The notes beneath the pieces were generated by a model that worked only from the letters and a program-made list of their open reading frames with translations, searched no databases and had not been told where the DNA came from. Of a DNA stretch of 64,000 bases, positions 21,483-30,652 are shown one piece after another (within the stretch, counting starts at the first letter, position 1; each line of letters begins with the position of its first letter). The position numbers were made by a program, and so were the translations under genes. The stretch is from Bacteroidota bacterium (lineage in GTDB: Bacteria; Bacteroidota; Bacteroidia; 2-12-FULL-35-15), in the NCBI GenBank assembly GCA_005772895.1, contig SXIH01000042.1, forward strand, positions 39,254 through 103,253. Direction: 5' to 3'.

Positions 21483-22518
21483 ATATCATATTCTTTTGTT
21501 TGAATAGTGCACCTTTCAAGATATGGTATTTTAGCGACACTTCTACTCCACCATTATACTTAGATGTTTCCTTATAAGAAGAAATATTAACATCATAAGA
21601 AACACCAAAAGTAAAATCCGACATAGTAAAAAATACAGATGGAATAATTGCATCCTTGTAACGATAATAAACACCAACTCCTAATGCTGATTCAGTAATT
21701 AATCCTGTAATTTTTGTTTCGTTTTTAAAACGGTAACGAATTGCACATCCTGCAGTAATTTCAGAAGCTTTCCCTTGTTGAAAATAAATTAAAGAAGGAA
21801 GAAATGCTACTTTAGTTCCTGGTCGATCTAAATGAGCATTCATATTCACAACTAATTTTCCGTATAATTTTTCAGTAACAGAAAAATATTTTTGTGTAGG
21901 TTGGTTTAAATGAAAATAGGCAACTCCAATGTCAACTTTTCTTTTTTCATTTCTGGCAAATTTTACTTTCCCATTTGAATGTTCGTAATACAACCCTGCA
22001 CCCAAATCCAAATAAAAAAATGAAGTGGTAGGTGTAGTTTCATTGTTTGCCATTGCTGTATTAAAACCTTGTCCGTCATACTGATTCCCCCAATACAATC
22101 CTGCAATATTAGCTTTATGCTGAGCCCCTCCAACCATCAAGCCCATAGAAAATTTACTTTCCTTACTAACCGGAAGAATTGCTGCTAAACATAAATTGGC
22201 TTGAGTTAATCCGAAATTAGAATCTCCTGCTTTGTCGCTGAAAAAATTTATTCCTGCACCTAAGTGAGCATTCTTTTCTTTTTTGTCAAACAAAGGCATA
22301 TCCACAGAAGCTGCAACAGTATTAAATGCATTACCCATTGCCGACCATTGATTTTTATAGTTTGCAATTGCACGCACATAACCACTATAAACTCCAGTAG
22401 CACCAGGATTTAATAACTGAGGGGTTTCGTTGTACTGTGAAAAATGTACATCTTGCGCAAATGAAAAAAATGAGCAAAATGAAAAAACGAATACTATCGA
22501 TTTATTTTTGAAACTCAT
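21481..22518 (-). CDS. PorP/SprF family T9SS outer-membrane protein
   Basis: 345 residues with a signal peptide (IVFVFSFCSFFSFA). The mature start QDVHFSQYNETPQLLNPGATGVYSGYVRAIANYKNQW is diagnostic of the family, and the rest is beta-barrel-like (FSMGLMVGGAQHKA, VGVYYRYKDAIIPSVFFTMSDFTFGVSYDVNISS). SprF is needed for export of the type B cargo SprB in Flavobacterium; PorP/SprF genes commonly sit beside type B cargo. That is the case here: the CotH-type protein with a type B sorting domain ends 9 bases upstream. It most likely serves that cargo. Confidence 0.92.
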   Translation of the reverse strand: MSFKNKSIVFVFSFCSFFSFAQDVHFSQYNETPQLLNPGATGVYSGYVRAIANYKNQWSAMGNAFNTVAASVDMPLFDKKEKNAHLGAGINFFSDKAGDSNFGLTQANLCLAAILPVSKESKFSMGLMVGGAQHKANIAGLYWGNQYDGQGFNTAMANNETTPTTSFFYLDLGAGLYYEHSNGKVKFARNEKRKVDIGVAYFHLNQPTQKYFSVTEKLYGKLVVNMNAHLDRPGTKVAFLPSLIYFQQGKASEITAGCAIRYRFKNETKITGLITESALGVGVYYRYKDAIIPSVFFTMSDFTFGVSYDVNISSYKETSKYNGGVEVSLKYHILKGALFKQKNMI

Positions 22519-22527
22519 AAATTCAAA

Positions 22528-25017
22528 TTAGCGAACAAGTGTAATGTTACCTTTTTTCTGTACCAGAGTACCATCAGGCATTACACCAGAAACACGATAA
22601 GCAAATACTCCGGGATTACAATCTTGTCCCATAAATTTTCCATCCCAACCTTCTGATCTGTCGGTTGACTTAAATACTTCTTGTCCCCAACGATTATAAA
22701 TGTGGAAATCTAATTTATCAATACTACCAAGTACAAATAAAATATCGTTGTTGTTATCGCCATTTGGAGAAAAAACATTTGGAATACCAACTTCAGATCC
22801 ACCTTGAGGTTCATCTGTTTTGCGGAAAACTGCAATTACATTTTCGCCTGTAGTAAAAGTTACTTGAGCAGAATCACTGACAAAACTTGGTGTTGGCGTA
22901 TGACTTGGCATTTCCCAATGATCGAAAACATAAGGACTGTTTGGAGTTGCTTTTAACTTTGTTACAATTCCACCAAAATAACTCCCTGTATAAATATAAG
23001 AAGAAGGTGTGATACTATTAATTTGAATATTTCCGGCACCTGCAGGCTGAACATCAAAAGTTACTGTGTAAGGACCAGTTAAAGAATAACAATCTATAAG
23101 ACCCTGTGTCAAAGCTGTACAACGTTGATCAATTTCTGATCTGAATGTAGCAGCATTGGCTTTCCAAGTAGAATAAGAACCTCCCCACTTAGCGCATTGT
23201 CCCGTCATTTCAGGATCAATCACGGCAACCATACTATCCAACAATGGCAAAGCAAATGAGCAGTTTAATTTAGTATTCATTAAATCGATGTAACGTGCCT
23301 GATAATATTGCTCAAAATCAGGATTCGCCATTAAAGCATTTAAAATTTGTGTATGACCTTGTCCACCCGGATCAGGCAAACCTTCCACATTACATGGGTC
23401 AGCATTTGGTGATGGATCAGGAATTCCCGTGTAATTAATATAATGTCCTAAAATAGCATCTAAATCCCAAAGAGTGTAGCGCCATTTTTGTTTATTTCCC
23501 AATGGATCTAATCCTCTCCACCATGCAGTATTCCAGTCTAACCAGTCGGAAGTAGCAAGCCATGAATTATATACAAAATAATCAACAAAACTTTCTATGT
23601 TAAAAATGCTATCAACAAATGCGTAATTAGCAGGCACCGCCATGCTGTTGGAAGTAATGTAATTTCTGATAAAATTCCAATCTGTTTGCGCTTGTGCTCC
23701 GCCATATGCGCTCCAAGTTCCGCCCCAAGTTTGAAGGAATTGAACAAAGGGATCATCTTGTTTATAATAGTAATCTGTAAAATCTAAATCATCAACTTTT
23801 TCGCGCACATCATATACTCCCCAATATTGTCCATTCAGATAAACGATTGCGGGAGCCCACGAACGCTCATCCATTTTTAAATTTGCTCTTTGAGACAAGT
23901 GATGCGCATAAGAATCGCGTATATGCGCAGGTGCTCCCGGAGCATAAGGATAATTATCATTTGCGGCTGCCTTAAAAATTAATCTCTGAAAAGAACTGCG
24001 ACCTTTGGTAGCAAAAAGCTGAGAATTCACAGCATAATTATAACCCATTTCATCTTTGGAAACATAATCGAACCCTCTTTGATTATAAGCCCATGAATCA
24101 TTTCCGTGCTCATTTGTTTCTCCATTTGTTTCTGCAATTAATGCTTTTGTTTTATCGTAATATTCTAAGCCTGTTTCTGCAGTTAGAGAAGAGCCGGCTA
24201 ATAAATCATCGGTTAAATCACCAAATACTGAAACAACTGGAATTGTATGCGTTTGATTAATAAAATACGTATTGCTTTCAATAAAACTAGCAGGCTCTAA
24301 AGGGTTTGTGCTAAAAGCTTTTGCTCTCAGAACTGTAGTAGAAGAGATATTTACCGGAACTGTATAAGTTGTAGATGCTGCAGTTGGGATAGAACCATTT
24401 GTTGTATATCGGATTGTTAATCCTGCTGTGGCAGTAATAGTAACCGTTTGAGCACCTCCATAAAATCCGGAAGCAACACTCATTGTTGGCTTACTAGCAT
24501 ATTCCAACATTGCTCCTGTATTGTTTGCCATAAGAGTTGGAGAAGTAAAAACCGACCAGGTAGCTGCACCATTTGTAGTTCTTCCTCTCGAATGATTTGC
24601 TTGTGTTGGGACTAAGGCAAATCCATCTATAATTGTTCCTGCAGGATCAGCAAATACAATGTCTTCGGGTTTTGTCTGTGTAAATTTTACTCCCGCATGC
24701 ACATGTCCGGCAACAAACATATTTCTTCCGGATGCCCATATTCTTAGAAAACCTCCGGCAGGAATTGAAACACCAGCAGGAATAGGCCATTTAGTAGGAT
24801 TACTTATTTTATCACTTATGTAATATCCGGTTAGAGTAACAGCAGAAGCACCTGCATTGTATAATTCTATCCAATCGGGTGTGTCGCCAAAGTTATCTGT
24901 AATACTCGTATTTGAACAAGAGTATTCATTTATCATCACTTGACTGTTTACTTTATTAGAATAAGAAAGTAACAAAACAGTAAGAGAAAAAATCGGGAGG
25001 TAATTTTTCAACTTCAT
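22528..25017 (-). CDS. Secreted CotH-kinase-like protein with lamin-tail domain and type B T9SS sorting domain
   Basis: 829 residues. In order: signal peptide (LPIFSLTVLLLSYSNKVNSQ); lamin-tail domain at about 27-160 (VMINEYSCSNTS, DWIELYNAGASAVTLTGYYISD); chitobiase-like Fn3 unit at about 175-250 (YTTNGSIPTAASTTYT, VLRAKAFS); CotH domain at about 255-640 with HGNDSWAYNQRGFDY, FQRLIFKAAANDNY, MDERSWAPAIVYLNGQYWGVYDVREKV and WRYTLWDLDAIL; a short beta module; then a CHU_C type B sorting domain from about 745 (VGIPNVFSPNGDNNNDILFV, YNRWGQEVFKS, GVFAYRVSG). CotH proteins include spore-coat protein kinases; activity here is unproved. The PorP/SprF gene follows directly. Confidence 0.9.
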   Translation of the reverse strand: MKLKNYLPIFSLTVLLLSYSNKVNSQVMINEYSCSNTSITDNFGDTPDWIELYNAGASAVTLTGYYISDKISNPTKWPIPAGVSIPAGGFLRIWASGRNMFVAGHVHAGVKFTQTKPEDIVFADPAGTIIDGFALVPTQANHSRGRTTNGAATWSVFTSPTLMANNTGAMLEYASKPTMSVASGFYGGAQTVTITATAGLTIRYTTNGSIPTAASTTYTVPVNISSTTVLRAKAFSTNPLEPASFIESNTYFINQTHTIPVVSVFGDLTDDLLAGSSLTAETGLEYYDKTKALIAETNGETNEHGNDSWAYNQRGFDYVSKDEMGYNYAVNSQLFATKGRSSFQRLIFKAAANDNYPYAPGAPAHIRDSYAHHLSQRANLKMDERSWAPAIVYLNGQYWGVYDVREKVDDLDFTDYYYKQDDPFVQFLQTWGGTWSAYGGAQAQTDWNFIRNYITSNSMAVPANYAFVDSIFNIESFVDYFVYNSWLATSDWLDWNTAWWRGLDPLGNKQKWRYTLWDLDAILGHYINYTGIPDPSPNADPCNVEGLPDPGGQGHTQILNALMANPDFEQYYQARYIDLMNTKLNCSFALPLLDSMVAVIDPEMTGQCAKWGGSYSTWKANAATFRSEIDQRCTALTQGLIDCYSLTGPYTVTFDVQPAGAGNIQINSITPSSYIYTGSYFGGIVTKLKATPNSPYVFDHWEMPSHTPTPSFVSDSAQVTFTTGENVIAVFRKTDEPQGGSEVGIPNVFSPNGDNNNDILFVLGSIDKLDFHIYNRWGQEVFKSTDRSEGWDGKFMGQDCNPGVFAYRVSGVMPDGTLVQKKGNITLVR

Positions 25018-25113
25018 GAAAAATAGAATTTAATGATGAATTAATTCAACTAATATACTACAATTATCTTGGTTTTCAAAACATTATATAAACAATGAGG
25101 TGTTCATTAAATA

Positions 25114-25149
25114 AAAAGGCATTGAAACTTAGGTTTCAATGCCTTTTTT
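25114..25149. terminator. Intrinsic terminator, both directions possible
   Basis: AAGGCATTGAAAC pairs with GTTTCAATGCCTT around TTAG, with A- and T-runs outside. On the minus strand it ends the frameshifted barrel gene at 25179, upstream of the CotH gene. Confidence 0.85.
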
Positions 25150-25178
25150 TATCTAAATGGATGTCTGGAATAAATATT

Positions 25179-25933
25179 TTAGAATTTGACGCTCAACCCA
25201 ATACCAATATTGAAACCATTGCCTTTTAGTTTATATTTCCAGTTATTTTCATCATTAAGATTAGAATCTGAATTGTTTGAGAAAAGAAAACTAGGATAAT
25301 TATAGCCCATGTATCCAACATGAAAAGCTAAACCAACATGTTGCTCCTTCCCGAAATAAATTTTTGGCATTAAAAGTATCCGTAATTCATCCCATTATCC
25401 TTTGCCATTGCACCGCTATTATCAACACTTGTAGGATCTGTATCCGGATTATTTTGTAAATACTTAAAATTAGAATACCCCATTGTTAAACAAAGTGGCA
25501 TATCAAACCGTTTTCCTTTCACTAAGTGAAAATTTACATTCAAACCAAAATCAATTGAACGCGCCTTAGGCTTATAAGTATGGGTTACTTTTGTTGGAGT
25601 ATAAACAGTATCGTATTGAGTTTCTTCAATATAATTTGAATAGCCAAAACGAAAACCAATTCCCAACCAATCTGTAACACCATATTCCCCGCTCAATCCA
25701 TAAATAGTTGAACCGGCACCATCTGTGGTGTCTTCCACTACTCGTCTAGTTGCAATAGCACTTCCATTCCAATAATCCTCATCATACTCTGCATGAACTT
25801 TAGTTCCATAAATAGCGAAACCTATACTAGGGTCGATTGTTATTGAACCTTTATGAAAGGCTTTATCTTCTTGTGCATTTATTGCATTGAAAGAAAAACA
25901 AATTAAAAGAAATGGGAGAAATGTTCTTTTCAT
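25179..25933 (-). pseudogene. Outer-membrane beta-barrel gene split by a one-base frameshift
   Basis: Two frames make one protein. 25370-25933 gives 187 residues with a signal peptide (LLICFSFNAINAQ) and beta strands such as GLSGEYGVTDWLGIGFRFGYSNY and FGLNVNFHLVKG, stopping after GMNYGYF. 25179-25370 continues with strand-like sequence (VGLAFHVGYMGYNYPSFLF) and ends NIGIGLSVKF, the C-terminal Phe normal for outer-membrane barrels. The junction on the coding strand is TACTTTTAATGCC. One more T in the TTTT run would join the frames with no other change. The stop and a possible restart overlap as TAATG, so translational coupling is conceivable. A sequencing error in the T-run is the simplest alternative. 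The protein family is not identified beyond barrel. Confidence 0.75.
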
Positions 25934-25959
25934 AGTTACATGTATTTAAATTTAAATTT

Positions 25960-26376
25960 TTAATGCCAAACGGTCATAATAATTGAAGCCAAAATAATTC
26001 CTACAATGTGGTAACCTGAATCAATCAAAGTCAGCTTTAATCCTCTTTGTCCGTACCAATTATTAATTGCAATGATGGTTGTAGTAAGACCAAGACTAAA
26101 AAAAGCACCTACTTTAATTGCGGAGACACAGTTTGGAGTACCTAGTATCCAAATAACAAATGCCATTACAAAACAAATTCCGAATTCTGCAATAAGCGTA
26201 TACAAGTAAACAATTTTGCTTCCATTCATTAGCTGTTCTTTTGTTCTTCCTACATTTTCCATCCATGCTTTTGCAAACAATAATGGAGAATACCATAAAG
26301 CGCCAAGAACAAAATATGCAACTGCAGCAACAATAATTGCTAAAAAGTTGGTTTGATGTAAAAATGTTTGAAACAT
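25960..26376 (-). CDS. DUF1761 membrane protein
   Basis: 138 residues with four hydrophobic helices. The start TNFLAIIVAAVAYFVLGALWYSPLLFAKAWMENVGRT contains the ALWYSPLLFxxxWM signature of DUF1761, and the end HIVGIILASIIMTVW closes the last helix. The function is unknown. It has no obvious operon partner: the DASS transporter gene lies 53 bases upstream on the same strand and the barrel gene 26 bases downstream. Confidence 0.85.
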   Translation of the reverse strand: MFQTFLHQTNFLAIIVAAVAYFVLGALWYSPLLFAKAWMENVGRTKEQLMNGSKIVYLYTLIAEFGICFVMAFVIWILGTPNCVSAIKVGAFFSLGLTTTIIAINNWYGQRGLKLTLIDSGYHIVGIILASIIMTVWH

Positions 26377-26429
26377 GATTTCTAGGTTTTAGTTTAACAA
26401 CATTTATCAGAATAAAATTAGAACAATTT

Positions 26430-27908
26430 TTAAGAAGAAAACATAAGCTGCATAAAGTATATCGACAAGGTTATTAACATTATTCCTATAAAGTCGAGAG
26501 CAAAACCGGTTTTCAGCATATCGTTGACCTTAATTCTCTTGGTCCCAAAAACTATAGTATTGGCCCCTGTAGCCACAGGAAGCATAAATCCCAAAGAAGC
26601 AGCCAATGTTGCCGGCACCATTAATAATAAAGGATTTATATCCATTGTATGCTGAACAGCAATTAACACCGGCAACATTAATTGAATACATGCAACATTA
26701 GAAGCAAATTCGCTGATTATGCAAACAAGAATACACATAGAAAATATCAATAAATAGATATTTGTTTCAGGTGTAAACTTTAATTGAGTTGCGAGCCAAG
26801 TGCTCAATCCTGACAATTCAAATCCTTTTGCTAGTGCAAACCCACCACCGAAAAGTAAAATAATATCAAATGGTAATTTAGAAACTTCTGACCATGTCAT
26901 TAATGCTCTTCCTTTTTCAGATTTAGCCGGGATTAAAAACAACAACACCGCCATAAAAACTGCAATGGTGCTATCCTGCAAAAATTCTTTATTAGGAAAT
27001 ATATTCCAATTACTCCAACCTGAAAATTTAAAAGCTCCGAAATCAATATCAGCACGTGTAAACCATAACACAGCAGTTAAAATGAAAATTAAAGAAACCA
27101 TTTTTTCTTCAAAACTCATTTTTCCTAATCGTTTGTATGCGTCAGAAAAATATGTTTTTTCAATAGCAAGAAGCACATCCTTTTTGATGAACATTTTTTT
27201 CAAAACAAAAAAAGCAAGAAACAAGAAAATTAGCGCTATTGGAAAACAGATTTTAAACCAAACAAAAAAATTCATATCGTGGTTGTCAGGAAATTTTTCG
27301 TTGTATTCTCGTAAAAAAATCATGTTAGTCGGAGTCCCAACCAATGTTGACATTCCACCAATTGTTGCAGAATAAGCCAAACCAATTAACAAAGCTGCAG
27401 CCATTTTATGCGAATGATGCTCTTCTTTAAAATGCTGTTCTATTTGCACAATTACTGCTAAAACTGCTGATAACAACATCATAACTGTAGCTGTGTTTGA
27501 TATCCACATTGAAATTAAAAAAGAGGTTAACATTACTCCAAATAAAATTCTTGATGGACTTGTTCCAACCAGCATTAAAATTTTTAAAGCAATACGTTTA
27601 TGCAAATTCCAACGCTCAATTGCAAATGCGATAATGAATCCACCTATAAAAAGAAAAATAATCGGATCCATGTATTGGAAAGCGGTAGTTTTTGAATCCG
27701 CTATTCCTAAAACTGGAAGTAAAACAACCGGAAGCAAAGCGGTAACTGCTAAATGAACTGCTTCAGTCAACCACCAAACTGCCATCCAAACTGCTACTGC
27801 AGCCATTCGGGTAACCAGTGGATTGCCCGGCATTAAATCAAATCCGAAAAAGATGATAACAGCCAATAAAGGACCTAAAATTAATTTTATTTGTTTTGCA
27901 GAAATCAT
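26430..27908 (-). CDS. DASS/SLC13-family sodium:dicarboxylate transporter
   Basis: From the ATG at 27908 the protein has 492 residues (MISAKQIKLILGPLL); an upstream ATG at 27962 adds 18 residues unlike the family, so the inner start is preferred. About twelve membrane segments are seen. Family hallmarks are WWLTEAVHLAVTALLPVVLLPVLGI, the SNTATVMMLL motif of the first cation/substrate site, GGMSTLVGTPTNMIF, and the second repeat SEFASNVACIQLMLPVLIA with LPVATGANTIVFG. It should carry C4-dicarboxylates, citrate or sulfate with sodium; the substrate cannot be resolved. It is divergent from fmt. Confidence 0.9.
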   Translation of the reverse strand: MISAKQIKLILGPLLAVIIFFGFDLMPGNPLVTRMAAVAVWMAVWWLTEAVHLAVTALLPVVLLPVLGIADSKTTAFQYMDPIIFLFIGGFIIAFAIERWNLHKRIALKILMLVGTSPSRILFGVMLTSFLISMWISNTATVMMLLSAVLAVIVQIEQHFKEEHHSHKMAAALLIGLAYSATIGGMSTLVGTPTNMIFLREYNEKFPDNHDMNFFVWFKICFPIALIFLFLAFFVLKKMFIKKDVLLAIEKTYFSDAYKRLGKMSFEEKMVSLIFILTAVLWFTRADIDFGAFKFSGWSNWNIFPNKEFLQDSTIAVFMAVLLFLIPAKSEKGRALMTWSEVSKLPFDIILLFGGGFALAKGFELSGLSTWLATQLKFTPETNIYLLIFSMCILVCIISEFASNVACIQLMLPVLIAVQHTMDINPLLLMVPATLAASLGFMLPVATGANTIVFGTKRIKVNDMLKTGFALDFIGIMLITLSIYFMQLMFSS

Positions 27909-28004
27909 ATTCTGTTTTTGCGATGAAATTATTTTTAGTTTTACAATCAGATAATAAAACAAACTTAAGCATATTCTTTATTATCGGTATATTAAAAAAA
28001 CAAA

Positions 28005-28970
28005 ATGAGTCAACTTAGAATAGTTTTTATGGGTACTCCGGAATTTGCAGTGGAGTCGCTTGACATACTTATTAAAAACAATTATAACATTGTTGCCGTT
28101 ATAACTGTTCCCGATAAACCTGCAGGGCGAGGACAAGAAATTCAACAATCAGCTGTAAAAAAATATGCTTTAGAAAAAGGTTTAACTATTCTTCAACCCG
28201 AAAAATTAAAAGACGAAAATTTTCTGAATCAACTTCGCGGATTAAAAGCAGACTTACAAATTGTAGTAGCATTCCGTATGCTTCCTGAAATTGTATGGAA
28301 CATGCCACGGCTAGGAACTATTAACCTGCATGGCTCATTACTTCCGCAATACAGAGGAGCAGCACCAATTAACTGGGCAGTAATAAATGGTGAAAAAGAA
28401 ACAGGTGTATCTACTTTTTTTCTTCAGCACGAAATTGATACGGGTAAAATTATTTTCAGAGAAAAAACTCCGATTGGCGAAAATGAAACTGCAGGAGAAA
28501 TTCACGATCGTTTAATGATTATTGGAGCCGAATTAATTTTAAAAACAGTAAAAGCTATTGAAGAAAATAATTATCCTCAAATTGATCAAGCCGAATTAAT
28601 TGCAAAAGGAGAAAAAGAAAAACATGCACCAAAAATATTTAAGGAAGATTGTAAAATTGATTGGAATAAAAATGTTAACGATATTCATAACTTTATAAGA
28701 GGCTTAAGCCCTTATCCTGCAGCATTTTCAACACTCCTCGCTCCTGATGGGAAAACGTATTCGGTAAAATTATTTAAAACAGAAATAGAAAATACCACAC
28801 ATTCATTTTCAATTGGCGCTGTAATAACTGACTCAAAAACCCATTTAAAGATTTCGGTTAAAAATGGATATATTATAATAAAAGAGCTACAATTAGCAGG
28901 AAAGAAGAAAATGGCTACAACTGAATTTTTAAGGGGCTTTCCGATGAACAATGACTGGAAATCAATCTAA
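28005..28970 (+). CDS. fmt: Methionyl-tRNA formyltransferase
   Basis: 321 residues. It formylates initiator Met-tRNA with 10-formyl-THF. MGTPEFAVESLDIL begins the catalytic domain; the active-site region is INLHGSLLPQYRGAAPINWAVINGE, with the conserved N, H and downstream D in FLQHEIDTGKII. The C-terminal OB-like domain starts around residue 210 (FIRGLSPYPAAFSTL). Length and order are normal. The usual partner def is not in this window. Confidence 0.96.
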   Translation: MSQLRIVFMGTPEFAVESLDILIKNNYNIVAVITVPDKPAGRGQEIQQSAVKKYALEKGLTILQPEKLKDENFLNQLRGLKADLQIVVAFRMLPEIVWNMPRLGTINLHGSLLPQYRGAAPINWAVINGEKETGVSTFFLQHEIDTGKIIFREKTPIGENETAGEIHDRLMIIGAELILKTVKAIEENNYPQIDQAELIAKGEKEKHAPKIFKEDCKIDWNKNVNDIHNFIRGLSPYPAAFSTLLAPDGKTYSVKLFKTEIENTTHSFSIGAVITDSKTHLKISVKNGYIIIKELQLAGKKKMATTEFLRGFPMNNDWKSI

Positions 28971-29233
28971 TAATTCGCTGATTTTCAATACGTACTACCA
29001 TTACTAATGTTCGCTATCAGACTGACACCTGTCTGTACATTAACAACAAAAGTCGATTCAATGGTTAGATATTCTGAAAGGTAGCTATATATACCATTAC
29101 AGACCTAGTTATTAACAAAAAGTCGACTTATCAACAATTTCTCATTTTTTTAGCTCTAAATGTTGCACCGATAGGGAATCTTACTAATTTTGTTACATAA
29201 TTAAATGTTAAACCCTTTTAAAACAAAACAAAA
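28971..29233. other. Long upstream region of the HU gene with duplicated short motifs
   Basis: The 263-base gap has no credible ORF. TACCATTAC occurs at 28996-29004 and 29092-29100, and AAAAGTCGA at 29048-29056 and 29118-29126, both in the same order. CAGAC/GTCTG forms a small hairpin near 29019. These may be regulatory sites or an upstream leader. A promoter lies at 29163-29192. Confidence 0.45.
29163..29192 (+). promoter_or_regulatory. Promoter of the HU gene
   Basis: TTG at 29163-29165 and TAATTTTG at 29185-29192 are separated by 19 bases, matching the Bacteroidota -33/-7 arrangement (TTG, then TAnnTTTG). Transcription would begin near 29199, leaving a leader of about 35 bases before the ATG at 29234. 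Confidence 0.55.
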
Positions 29234-29509
29234 ATGAACAAAGCAGAATTAGTTGACGCTATCTCAGCAGAAGCAAAATTGACAAAAGCAGATGCTCAAA
29301 GAGCATTAGATGCATTCGTAAACGCTACAACAAAAGCACTTAAAAAAGGTGACAGAGTTGCATTAGTTGGTTTCGGATCTTTCTCTATCTCTAAAAGAGC
29401 TGCTAGAGTTGGTCGTAACCCTCAAACTGGAAAAGCAATTAAAATTGCTGCTAAAAAAGTTGCAAAGTTCAAAGCTGGCGCTGATTTAGCTAAAACAGTT
29501 AACAAATAG
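29234..29509 (+). CDS. HU-type DNA-binding protein
   Basis: 91 residues, the standard HU size. MNKAELVDAISAEAKLTKADAQRALDAFV is the helical dimerisation part; GDRVALVGFGSFSISKRAARVGRNPQTGKAIKI is the beta-arm with the conserved RNPQTG tip. It bends and compacts DNA. The codons are more uniform than in its neighbours (GCT, AAA, GTT), as in highly expressed genes. It has its own promoter and a strong terminator. Confidence 0.96.
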   Translation: MNKAELVDAISAEAKLTKADAQRALDAFVNATTKALKKGDRVALVGFGSFSISKRAARVGRNPQTGKAIKIAAKKVAKFKAGADLAKTVNK

Positions 29510-29530
29510 TCGTTGACTAAAGCAAAATAA

Positions 29531-29565
29531 AAAAGTCCTTCCGATATTCGGGAGGACTTTTTTAT
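29531..29565 (+). terminator. Intrinsic terminator of the HU gene
   Basis: AGTCCTTCCG pairs with CGGGAGGACT around ATATT, followed by a T-run. It ends 32 bases before the next start codon. Confidence 0.9.
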
Positions 29566-29596
29566 TTTATGTACTTTCGTGACTCAAAATTAAATT

Positions 29597-30652
29597 ATGA
29601 GCAAACAAGAAAAAATAAACAATTTCGACCCAAACGGTTTGGGTGATGCAACAAATAATATTTATGGCTTACCATTTACTATAGATGAAGCCGAAGTCGT
29701 AATCCTTCCTGTTCCTTGGGAAGTTACTGTTTCCTACAGTGGCGGAACAGCATTGGGTCCTCAAGTGGTTTACAATGCGTCTTACCAGGTAGATTTATTT
29801 GACCCTAAAATTCCAGACGCATGGAAAATAGGATTGGCAATGGATTCTATCTCTGATGATATTGCGAGTAAAAGCGAAAGTTTAAGAAGAAAAGCAGAAA
29901 GCTATATTGAACTTTTGCAAGAGGGCGATACACCGGAATCAAATCACGAAATGGAAGATATGCGCAAACTTATAAATTCTGAGTGTGTAAAGATGAATAA
30001 TTGGGTGAAAGAAAAATCACTCTCCTTCATGGATAAAAATAAAATTGTTGCTTTGTTGGGTGGCGACCACTCTACTCCACTTGGTTTGATGCAAGCATTA
30101 GCAGAAAAAAATAATTCTTTTGCCATTTTACAAATTGATGCACATGCCGATTTGAGAGATGCTTATGAAGGATTTGAGTTTTCTCATGCATCTATCATGT
30201 TTAATGCTTTAAAAATTCCTCAAGTTTCTAAACTGGTTCAAGTTGGTATTCGCGATTATTGCCAGGCAGAATTTGATTTGATAAAAAACTCAAATGGAAG
30301 AGTTCATACTTTTTTTGACAGAGATATTAAACACAGACAACTAGATGGCGCAACATGGACAACCATTTGCAACGACATTATAGCACAATTACCAAACGAA
30401 ATTTATTTAAGTTTTGACATTGATGGTCTGGATCCCAAACTTTGTCCGAGCACCGGAACTCCCGTTGCAGGAGGTTTTGAATTTGAACAAATATTAATGT
30501 TAATTGAAAAGATTGTTGATTCAGGAAAACGGATAATTGCATTTGATATAAATGAAGTTGCACCCGGAGGAGATGAATGGGATGCAAATGTGGGGGCAAG
30601 ATTATTATATCGTATTTCAAATATGGTTGCAAAATCGAATGGGCGCGTTTAA
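29597..30652 (+). CDS. Agmatinase/arginase-family ureohydrolase
   Basis: 351 residues. Metal-binding motifs of the family are all present: LLGGDHSTPLG, QIDAHADLRDAYEG and SFDIDGLDPKLCPSTGTPVAGGF, giving the two-manganese site. VILPVPWEVTVSYSGGTALGP is the usual N-terminal strand. It carries a helical insertion at about 95-140 as in Bacteroidota agmatinase-family proteins. Substrate may be agmatine, formiminoglutamate or another guanidino compound; the sequence does not settle it. The methyltransferase gene overlaps its stop (TAATG). A TACTTTCG element at 29572 is one mismatch from the -7 box. Confidence 0.88.
   Translation: MSKQEKINNFDPNGLGDATNNIYGLPFTIDEAEVVILPVPWEVTVSYSGGTALGPQVVYNASYQVDLFDPKIPDAWKIGLAMDSISDDIASKSESLRRKAESYIELLQEGDTPESNHEMEDMRKLINSECVKMNNWVKEKSLSFMDKNKIVALLGGDHSTPLGLMQALAEKNNSFAILQIDAHADLRDAYEGFEFSHASIMFNALKIPQVSKLVQVGIRDYCQAEFDLIKNSNGRVHTFFDRDIKHRQLDGATWTTICNDIIAQLPNEIYLSFDIDGLDPKLCPSTGTPVAGGFEFEQILMLIEKIVDSGKRIIAFDINEVAPGGDEWDANVGARLLYRISNMVAKSNGRV

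Noticed and set aside
30577..30651. Longer N-terminus for the TrmH-like gene
   Set aside because: It lies inside the agmatinase-like gene and adds residues unlike the family; the ATG at 30652 overlaps the preceding stop in the usual TAATG way.
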